Shown piece by piece: positions 56,856 through 64,000 of a stretch of 64,000 nucleotides of DNA. The DNA comes from Deinococcales bacterium (lineage in GTDB: Bacteria; Deinococcota; Deinococci; Deinococcales; JAAFIG01), in contig JAAFIG010000027.1 in assembly GCA_013298595.1 (NCBI GenBank), positions 1-64,000 on the forward strand. The letters are read 5' to 3'. A model generated the notes under the pieces. The model was given only the letters and a program-made list of their open reading frames with translations, searched no databases and had not been told where the DNA came from. The stretch's first letter is position 1. Each line of letters opens with the position of its first letter. The position numbers and the translations under genes are program-made.

Positions 56856-56931
56856 TGGGTTCATCGTCGGGAATCGCACCCGAGTTTCTAGGGTCACAAC
56901 CTAGCGTCCTCTCTGTTAGACGACAACGAAC
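56856..56931 (-). tRNA. tRNA-His(GUG), G-1:C73 present, T-loop TGCGATT
   Basis: G TTCGTTG TC GTC TAACAGAGA GGAC...CTAGG TTGTGAC CCTAG...TCGGG TGCGATT CCCGA CGATGAA C CCA. Confidence 0.82.
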
Positions 56932-56944
56932 ATGGTTTTTTTGG

Positions 56945-56986
56945 TACAAAAAATTTGAGCCTATCCGATTCGGGTAGGCTCAATAC
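56945..56986 (-). terminator. Rho-independent terminator (minus strand)
   Basis: TTGAGCCTACCC GAATC GGATAGGCTCAA ATTTTTTG. Confidence 0.75.
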
Positions 56987-57003
56987 AATTTGCCTAATCC
57001 GTG

Positions 57004-57156
57004 TTAAGTGGTACGGTTTTCTGAAGCGCCGAGGAAACTATGATCTTGCCAAAAGCCTAACCCTAAATCCGAAAAATCATTTCTCAGATTGGCACAAATG
57101 CCGCTTGCCGTATTCGGGCGTGGTGCGGTTTTAATTGTGGGGTTTGTAAAGTTCAT
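57004..57156 (-). CDS. possible 50-aa small protein upstream of the tRNA array
   Basis: MNFTNPTIKTAPRPNTASGICANLRNDFSDLGLGFWQDHSFLGASENRTT with GGAG RBS and a downstream terminator. Confidence 0.5.
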   Translation of the reverse strand: MNFTNPTIKTAPRPNTASGICANLRNDFSDLGLGFWQDHSFLGASENRTT

Positions 57157-57335
57157 AAGCTTCTCCGAAAAATCGTTCGAGTTGTTGTAACTCGAGGTTG
57201 AGGTTCTTTGCCTCAATTGCGAGGTGTTGTTTTGCCTCGAGCAGCATAGTACCCAGTGGTTAGGGTGTTGTCATGCGTGGATGTGCTTAGTAGCGCACTA
57301 AGCCATTTGGCGCGATTTAGGTATAATTTGAAGGT

Positions 57336-57818
57336 ATGTCTTTTGTTGTTCGTCACGTTTTATCTTCAGATGCAGCTCAAACAAGTGCTTTGCTGAACGA
57401 GATTATTGCCACTAAGAAATTTAGTATTCTTGAGTCGGTTATCAGCCAACAAGAACAACTCGAATTTATTGTTTCGTTTTCGTCCGATGGTGTTTTTTTG
57501 GTTGCTGAGGATCACGATCAGCAGATTCTTGGGCTGCAAGATGTCAGTCCTACCTCAATAAGTGGTGTGGGTGAAATTGGTACGTTTATTGCTTTAAGCG
57601 CTCAGGGACAGGGTGTTGGTAAAGCACTATCCCAAGCAACTTTTACGGCAGCTCGAGCTAAGGGTTTTCGTAAACTGATGGCGATGATTCGGGCGGATAA
57701 TCCTCGAGCGATTGGGTTTTATCAGCCACTTGGTTTTCGTGTGGTTGGTGTTCTCGAGAAGCACGTGGTGGCTCATGGTCGGGTTTTTGATGAGGTATTG
57801 GCAGAGAAATCACTTTGA
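57336..57818 (+). CDS. GNAT acetyltransferase
   Basis: IGTFIALSAQGQGVGKALSQATFTAARAKGFRKLMAMIRADNPRAIGFYQPLGFRVVG. Confidence 0.9.
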   Translation: MSFVVRHVLSSDAAQTSALLNEIIATKKFSILESVISQQEQLEFIVSFSSDGVFLVAEDHDQQILGLQDVSPTSISGVGEIGTFIALSAQGQGVGKALSQATFTAARAKGFRKLMAMIRADNPRAIGFYQPLGFRVVGVLEKHVVAHGRVFDEVLAEKSL

Positions 57819-57871
57819 TTCTGTGTGGTTTAAGTGCGTATATAAGGCTTTTTTGGAATTTCAAGATGATG

Positions 57872-58897
57872 TCATCTTGAGGTGAAATCTGCTAATGCTT
57901 CGAGTTTTGCTAAAGCCATACCACTACCCAGAATACTCAGTGCGGTTTTTACACCATCCTCGAGACTACTGGCAGCATCAGCAATGTACAAGGCTGCGCC
58001 TGCATTGGCTGCAACAGCGTCTCTCTGAGCATCTGTACCACCACCCGCTAGCACTTTTCTGACAATTGCAGCATTACTTTTTGCATCTGAACCCAGTAAA
58101 TCACTTGGCAGATGCAACACTAAACCTAAATCTCGAGGCTCAATTTGGTATTCACGGATGCTCGAGCCGCGTACTTCGGCAATAAATGTTGTGCCTGTGA
58201 CAGCAATATCATCGTAACGAGTGCCATCTGGTGCATTGCCAAAAACCACCAGTGCACCTTGAATACCAAGTTTTTGTAAAACCCCAGCCATCAGAGGCAC
58301 AAGGCGTTTATCAGCAACACCAAGCAGTTGATGGGTTGCTCCAGCCGGATTGGTCAGTGGTCCGAGCACATTAAAAACGGTGGCTATACCAAGTTCGGCT
58401 CGGACTGGGGCAGCATGACGCATGGCAGGATGATGTGAACGCGCAAATAAAAATCCAATACCAATGGTATCTATCGCTTCAGCCACACGTTCTGTAGGAA
58501 TCTCGAGTTTAACACCAAGTGCCTCGAGTACATCAGCACTACCAGATGGTCTGCCTGCGGTACGGTTGCCGTGCTTGGCGACGCGTACACCTGCGGCAGC
58601 TACCACAAAAGCACAAGCTGTGGAAATATTAAAATTAGCGGTGCCTGTGCCACCCGTACCGCAAGTATCTACCAACACACCCGATCTCACAGGTACTCGT
58701 ACTGCTCTGGCACGCATGGCTTGGGCAAAACCTGCAACTTCAGGTACAGTCTCGCCACGAACGCGTAAAGCAGCTAGTACAGCAGCTGTTTTAACTGCTG
58801 AAAGTTCACCATCCATAATCAAACCCATTAACGCTTCTGCATCCTCGAGCGAAAGGCTTTGTGGGGAAACGGCACGAGCGAATAAAGAAACAGACAT
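57872..58897 (-). CDS. trpD: anthranilate phosphoribosyltransferase
   Basis: LVDTCGTGGTGTANFNISTACAFVVAAAGVRVAKHGNRTAGRPSGSADVLEALG. Confidence 0.93.
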   Translation of the reverse strand: MSVSLFARAVSPQSLSLEDAEALMGLIMDGELSAVKTAAVLAALRVRGETVPEVAGFAQAMRARAVRVPVRSGVLVDTCGTGGTGTANFNISTACAFVVAAAGVRVAKHGNRTAGRPSGSADVLEALGVKLEIPTERVAEAIDTIGIGFLFARSHHPAMRHAAPVRAELGIATVFNVLGPLTNPAGATHQLLGVADKRLVPLMAGVLQKLGIQGALVVFGNAPDGTRYDDIAVTGTTFIAEVRGSSIREYQIEPRDLGLVLHLPSDLLGSDAKSNAAIVRKVLAGGGTDAQRDAVAANAGAALYIADAASSLEDGVKTALSILGSGMALAKLEALADFTSR

Positions 58898-58935
58898 TTG
58901 CTTAGTTTAACAAGAAGCTCAAGTGTCTGGCAGTT

Positions 58936-59754
58936 TCAGTCTATTTGGTTTTTCAGTTCTTTCCAAGCAACTCGAGCACCTTCTAAGTAAGCGCGTTCAA
59001 AAGCATAATCGGCTCGAGTGCCAAGAATCGCATCACCAAGTGGATTGAGCACAGTTCTTTTTGCCAGCAATAAACTTGGGTGAACACCCAGTTGTAATGC
59101 CACGGCATCGCCGTATTTGATGGCAATTTTGACAGCTTGGTAACCCGCAGAATGGGCTTTTGCTGGGTTGCGGGTATGTTCACCTGAATGAAAAGCCAAT
59201 GTGTCAGGTAAACGCCGAATTTTCAAACCTGCTTTCTCGAGCCTCAAGGCAAATTCTAAATCTTCACCACCGTATCCCGAGAGGCTTTCATCAAAACCGT
59301 GTTGCTCGAGTGCGGCTTGTCTGGGCAGGCTGGTGTTCATGCCTGTGAAATTGACCCAATGCGGATTTTTTGGAAATTCTATTTTGCCATTTGGGTATTG
59401 CACAGCTGCAATGGCAATGGATTGCTGAAACACTTCATGAAAAGCCGCATGCCGAGCCAGCACATCATCGGCAAAAATCAGATCGTCATCGGCAAAGACC
59501 AGTATTTCCCCTGTGGCGTGCCTAATAGCTGTGTTACGCGCTCGAGCTTGTCCGCCTTGTTGTAATACCAAAATCTCGAGTTGTAATGTCTGACGGCGTT
59601 TATAAGCTTCGAGCATGGTTAACGTACCATCGGAACTGCCATCGACTGCGATAACCACTTCAAAATCAAGATATGTTTGTTGTTCAAGCGATTGTAGTAA
59701 TTGCTCGAGCAACAACATTCGATTGTGAGTTGGGGTGATGACACTGAGTTTCAT
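58936..59754 (-). CDS. family 2 glycosyltransferase, copy 1
   Basis: MKLSVITPTHNRMLLLEQLLQSLEQQTYLDFEVVIAVDGSSDGT ... ILVFADDDLIF. Confidence 0.92.
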   Translation of the reverse strand: MKLSVITPTHNRMLLLEQLLQSLEQQTYLDFEVVIAVDGSSDGTLTMLEAYKRRQTLQLEILVLQQGGQARARNTAIRHATGEILVFADDDLIFADDVLARHAAFHEVFQQSIAIAAVQYPNGKIEFPKNPHWVNFTGMNTSLPRQAALEQHGFDESLSGYGGEDLEFALRLEKAGLKIRRLPDTLAFHSGEHTRNPAKAHSAGYQAVKIAIKYGDAVALQLGVHPSLLLAKRTVLNPLGDAILGTRADYAFERAYLEGARVAWKELKNQID

Positions 59755-59818
59755 AAGAGTATTCCAGACGATGCTTTGAGGTAGTGGATTTTTGCCAATA
59801 ATGCTCGAGAAATGTTAC

Positions 59819-60637
59819 TCAGGTCTGATCGTTTTTTAGTTCTTTCCAAGCAGCTCGAGCACCATCTAAATAAGCGCGTTCAAAAGCATAATCGGCTCGA
59901 GTGCCAAGGATGGCATCGCCAAGTGGGTTGAGAATGGTTCTTTTTGCCAGCAGTAAACTGGGGTGAACACCCAGTTGTAATGCCACAGAGCCTCCTAATT
60001 TTTGAGCAATATAAACAGCGTTGTACCCTGCCGCATGGGCTTTTTCGACCCCAGGAACCCGAGCGCCATGATGAAAAACTTCGGCTTGTGCTAAGGCTTT
60101 AAATTGTTGACCAGCTTGTAATAAGCGGTATCCAAGCTCGAGGTCTTCGCCTCCGTATTGCGTTAAGCTTTCATTAAATCCGCCGAGTTGCACTATGGCT
60201 TCTCGAGCCACACTGCAATTACAACCCGAGAAATTCATCCAATCAGGTCGGGTTGAAAAGCGCACAACACCATCAGGAAAGCGAACTGCTCCAACAGCAA
60301 TACCATCTTTGAAAAGCTGATGAAATGCCACATGACGAGCTAAGACTTCAGGCTCGAGGGTTAAGTCATCATCGGCAAAAACCAGTATGGCTTCTTTGGC
60401 ACGTGCAATAGCTGCATTACGAGCCGCAGCCCGTCCAACCCCGTTTAATATCACCACTTCGAGTTGCAATGTCTGACGGCGTTTATAAGCTTCGAGCATG
60501 GTTAACGTACCATCTGAACTGCCATCGACTGCGATAACCACTTCAAAATCAAGATATGTTTGTTGTTCAAGCGATTGAAGTAATTGCTCGAGCAACAACA
60601 TTCGATTGTGAGTTGGGGTGATGACACTGAGTTTCAT
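59819..60637 (-). CDS. family 2 glycosyltransferase, copy 2
   Basis: Same first ~60 residues and near-identical last ~55 residues as copy 1; divergent middle. Confidence 0.92.
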   Translation of the reverse strand: MKLSVITPTHNRMLLLEQLLQSLEQQTYLDFEVVIAVDGSSDGTLTMLEAYKRRQTLQLEVVILNGVGRAAARNAAIARAKEAILVFADDDLTLEPEVLARHVAFHQLFKDGIAVGAVRFPDGVVRFSTRPDWMNFSGCNCSVAREAIVQLGGFNESLTQYGGEDLELGYRLLQAGQQFKALAQAEVFHHGARVPGVEKAHAAGYNAVYIAQKLGGSVALQLGVHPSLLLAKRTILNPLGDAILGTRADYAFERAYLDGARAAWKELKNDQT

Positions 60638-60682
60638 AAGAGTATTCTAGGCATGTTTCGGATTACCTTGTACACTTTTACC

Positions 60683-62281
60683 ATGTTTGATTTGCTGATT
60701 CGTCAGGCTCGAGTGGTGGATGGTTTAAATAATCCTTGGTTTTGGGGCGAAGTGGCGGTCAATGGTGATCAAATTGTGGCAATTGGACATCCGCATAGTC
60801 TTGGTGCTGCCAAAGAAGTGGTGGATGCAAAGGGTTTGGTCTTAGCGCCTGGGTTTATTGACATTCAAAGTCATAGCATTGTGCCATTGTTACGCGATGG
60901 GCGTTGTCTTGGCAAGGTTTTCCAAGGAGTCACCCTCGAGGTGATGGGGGAGGGCTGGACTCCTGCTCCTTTTGGTGGGTTGTTAAGCAACCCAATTCCA
61001 ACAAGTTACCCTGTGCCTGAAAGCTGGCTCGAGCAAGCCAAAACTTGGACGCGTTTTGCCGATTGGCTCGAGGCAATGGAAGGTTATGCCAGTGTCAATG
61101 TGGCATCGTTTTTGGCAGGTGGAACGTTACGCGAATTTGTTTGTGGTATGCGAATGGGTCAGGCAACAACAACGGAACTCGAGCAGATGCGCCAAGTCAT
61201 GGCAGCCGCCATGCAGGATGGTGCGATGGGTGTTTCTTATGCCCTGATTTACCCACCTGATGCTTTTTGTGAAACACCAGAAATTATTGAAGTTTGTAAA
61301 GTTGTTGCCGAATATGGCGGTGTCTACATCACGCATTTACGTTCCGAAGGTGATACTTTTCTTGAAGCACTCGAGGAAGCCATTGAGATTGGACGTGATG
61401 CCAATGTACCCGTCGAGGTGTACCACTTAAAAGCCAGTGGTCAACGCAATTGGCATAAAATGCCATTGGCAATAGAAAAAATACTGGCAGCTCGAGCCGC
61501 AGGTGTGGATATCACAGCGGATATGTACCCGTATGCCGCTGCGGGAACAGGTTTAGATGCGCTTTTGCCAACTTGGGCAAGTGCCAATGGTTTGTTCTGG
61601 CAGAATCTCGAGGATGCCGAAATCAGAAAGCAAATGCGTCAGGAAATGCTGCAAGGTGCAGGTGATATGAACACTAGCCGCCCTGAACAAATCATGCCTG
61701 TTGGTTTGCGTTGCCCCGAGCATCAAGAGTATGTGGGTTTACGGCTCTCGGAAATTGCTGCGGCTCGAGATGAGCATTGGGTCGAAACAGTTTTTGCATT
61801 ATTATTGCGTGAACGGCAACGCATTGGCACAATCTATTTCACTATGCTCGAGGATAATTTGCGTTTACAATTACAACAACCCTTTGTTAAAGTTTCCTCG
61901 GATGCAGGTGGGCACAATCCAGAAACAGCGCTCGAGGCAGTGCACCCACGCGGCTACGGCACATTTCCTCGAGTGCTAGGTAAGTACGTGCGTGAAGAAA
62001 AACTGTTAACCCTCGAGCAAGCCGTGCATAAAATGACTGGCTTAGTTGCCCACCGACTTGGGCTACAGACTCGAGGACGTATTGCTGTTGGGGCGTATGC
62101 CGATTTGGTTTTATTTGACCCCGAAACCATTGCTGACCTTGCCACGTTCGAGCAACCTCATCAACTGGCAATTGGTGTCCAAGATGTTTGGGTCAATGGC
62201 ATTCGCGTTCTGAAAGCTGCAAAGCACACAGGAGCCACCCCTGGACGCTTTGTGCGCGGCGCAGGTCACAAAAGCCAGTAA
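60683..62281 (+). CDS. D-aminoacylase-like amidohydrolase
   Basis: DLLIRQARVVDGLNNPWFWGEVAVNGDQIVAIG ... GFIDIQSHSI ... VYITHLRSEG ... SSDAGGHNP. Confidence 0.88.
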   Translation: MFDLLIRQARVVDGLNNPWFWGEVAVNGDQIVAIGHPHSLGAAKEVVDAKGLVLAPGFIDIQSHSIVPLLRDGRCLGKVFQGVTLEVMGEGWTPAPFGGLLSNPIPTSYPVPESWLEQAKTWTRFADWLEAMEGYASVNVASFLAGGTLREFVCGMRMGQATTTELEQMRQVMAAAMQDGAMGVSYALIYPPDAFCETPEIIEVCKVVAEYGGVYITHLRSEGDTFLEALEEAIEIGRDANVPVEVYHLKASGQRNWHKMPLAIEKILAARAAGVDITADMYPYAAAGTGLDALLPTWASANGLFWQNLEDAEIRKQMRQEMLQGAGDMNTSRPEQIMPVGLRCPEHQEYVGLRLSEIAAARDEHWVETVFALLLRERQRIGTIYFTMLEDNLRLQLQQPFVKVSSDAGGHNPETALEAVHPRGYGTFPRVLGKYVREEKLLTLEQAVHKMTGLVAHRLGLQTRGRIAVGAYADLVLFDPETIADLATFEQPHQLAIGVQDVWVNGIRVLKAAKHTGATPGRFVRGAGHKSQ

Positions 62282-62298
62282 ACGCGTATACTGATACC

Positions 62299-64000
62299 GT
62301 GAGTGAAGTTACGCCATTACATTTAATCGAATTGTACGAGTACAAAGTTGCCGATATGCTCGAGCGACGCGAACCTCGTGGTGGTAAGCAATCTGTCCGA
62401 GAATTGCGTGATTTACTAACCAATTCCCGACTTGATGGCAATTTAATTCGGCGTTTCCGAGTAGCTGATCGGAATTTACGCGAAAAAAGTGCGGTACCAA
62501 CCTCCAATATGCAAGTCATAGAAGCCACGGGTCTCGAGGTTGGCTTGGGTTTTGATGGTTTCACCATGTCGGCACCCCAACTTGAAATCAACGATGTCGC
62601 CCCAGCCGCTGTCGCACCTGAAGTCTTTGATGAAGAAGGTTTGGTGTTACGCCAACTTGGTATGCAGCTCTGGCGGGCTGATATGAGCGAAGAGTTGCTC
62701 GAGCAAGGTAAAAAATGGCGTTCAGAATCCAATCGTTCGGTGCTGCGTTTAGTTTATGCTTTGTTACATAACTTAGATCAATACGCCGAACAACCTACTT
62801 TTCCAACCGATTTAAACTTATCCAAATTCAAAGTGGTCTCGCCAGTGCCAGAACCCAACGATTCATTGATTCGTTTATCTGATAGCGAAGCAGTAGATGG
62901 TTTAATGCACTCTTTATTGCATCATATTCTCGATTTTTCCAAAGAATACCCTAAGCTGCGTTTACCCGAAACCGAAGTGTTGCCATACTTACGCCGTTTT
63001 GCCATGGCAGTAGCCAACGATCACCTCGCAGGTGAACCACCACCAGCAATTCAACCCAGTCCTCGAGAAATCAACAGTGCCATAGACCAAGTGCGCCGCG
63101 AAAACATGAACCCCGAAGCCAAAAATGAAATGCTTGCCCGACTGAACAAACAACTCGAGCAAGCCGCAGCTAAGGAACGCGAACAAGCCCAAAGTTTACA
63201 AAACGAACGCCGAGCCTTATTAACCGCAGTAGAAGCCTTATTTGCCTATGTTGTCGAACGAATCCCAGCTCGGTTTGGTGGTAAAGAAAAAGATGTAACC
63301 CCACCAGCCCAAGTGCTCAATGCCCAAAATGATAGCCGAAGACTCGAGACTGTACCCACCGATGCACAACAAATTGTCATTCGACTCAGCCGAGCTACTG
63401 AATTAGAAATGGGTAATGAAAAACTCTTACTAACCAATCGCCCCGAAGGTTGGGTGATTGCTCTTAAAGAAGCCGAATACCCACTCCGCAACAGCAATGT
63501 TATTCCACTCGAGAAACGTGAAATTCAAGTCTTTAGCGACACCAGTGGCGCAGTACCTTATGTTTTATTACAACTCCGCGACCGTGACGGTGGTGGCTTA
63601 TGGAACTTACTCTCCTTAGCCCGTTGCACAGCCTTGTTACTCGACCCATCGTATAGCTTCCTGAATATGCGCTTAATGCGAGCCACCGTTTCTTGGATCC
63701 GAGACCGCCGCATCGAACCACGCGAATTCCACCCAGAAGTTGGTGCAACCTACGCCACCGCACCAGAAGACAACCTCCTAAAATTTGCTCGTACCGCTTC
63801 CGAGCGCATCCTCGAGCGATTACGCCGCTCACCAGCTGGTACCCTCGAGAAAGGCTTCACAACGGCTGCCGAAGTGCTTAGCGAAGACGAAAGCCCAATC
63901 CGAGCCAGCTTACTCGCCCAAGTTTACGCCGAAGCGATGGCACACCAAGTCGGCGAATTTACCGAAGGCACCGAATTACACAAAGCCAACGAAGTGATCG
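62299..64000 (+). CDS. large hypothetical protein, runs off window end (absent from supplied ORF track)
   Basis: GTG start; MSEVTPLHLIELYEYKVADMLERREPRGGKQSVRELRDLL... appears open to the last base. Confidence 0.75.
   Translation, partial: MSEVTPLHLIELYEYKVADMLERREPRGGKQSVRELRDLLTNSRLDGNLIRRFRVADRNLREKSAVPTSNMQVIEATGLEVGLGFDGFTMSAPQLEINDVAPAAVAPEVFDEEGLVLRQLGMQLWRADMSEELLEQGKKWRSESNRSVLRLVYALLHNLDQYAEQPTFPTDLNLSKFKVVSPVPEPNDSLIRLSDSEAVDGLMHSLLHHILDFSKEYPKLRLPETEVLPYLRRFAMAVANDHLAGEPPPAIQPSPREINSAIDQVRRENMNPEAKNEMLARLNKQLEQAAAKEREQAQSLQNERRALLTAVEALFAYVVERIPARFGGKEKDVTPPAQVLNAQNDSRRLETVPTDAQQIVIRLSRATELEMGNEKLLLTNRPEGWVIALKEAEYPLRNSNVIPLEKREIQVFSDTSGAVPYVLLQLRDRDGGGLWNLLSLARCTALLLDPSYSFLNMRLMRATVSWIRDRRIEPREFHPEVGATYATAPEDNLLKFARTASERILERLRRSPAGTLEKGFTTAAEVLSEDESPIRASLLAQVYAEAMAHQVGEFTEGTELHKANEVI

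Noticed and set aside
48354-56931. Prophage
   Set aside because: No capsid, terminase, tail, integrase or lysis genes in the window; CTCGAG density matches the chromosome. A phage origin in the distant past remains possible

Overview
The window is a bacterial chromosomal segment of moderate GC, about 64 kb. Several small proteins look Deinococcota-like, but the taxon is inferred. Most of it is housekeeping: the ftsH 3' end, ruvA, an ECF sigma/anti-sigma pair, rlmB, rpsT, plsX, gluQ, ABC exporters, fabH, a UbiE-type methyltransferase, tldD/tldD/tldE, nhaA, an Fe3+-type ABC importer, acs and trpD. Two things stand out. (1) At about 48.3-57 kb there is an RNA island: a Ro60/TROVE protein followed by a minus-strand array of about 31 tRNA genes with anticodons for all 20 amino acids. 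The array contains at least eight copies of a Y-RNA-like Ro60-binding motif (GAGCCGAAG...GGTTATC, compare animal Y RNA GGUCCGAAGG...GUUAUC). Five copies look like free-standing Y RNAs. In at least two others a permuted Ro60-binding hairpin sits inside the anticodon arm of an otherwise canonical tRNA (Arg-UCU and Leu-UAA). The array also holds class-I-bodied tRNAs with Leu anticodons, a tRNA subset with coupled D-loop/T-loop changes (AG for GG, TGC for TTC), a tRNA with about 136 extra nt, and 24-25 bp tandem repeats at tRNA or Y RNA ends. (2) The palindrome CTCGAG is hugely over-represented across coding, intergenic, tRNA and Y RNA sequence (about 16 in the first 2.6 kb by my reading), like cyanobacterial HIP1. 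It is absent from one probable recent insertion (4.2-6.4 kb). All calls come from reading the sequence and the supplied ORFs; no searches or folding programs were run.
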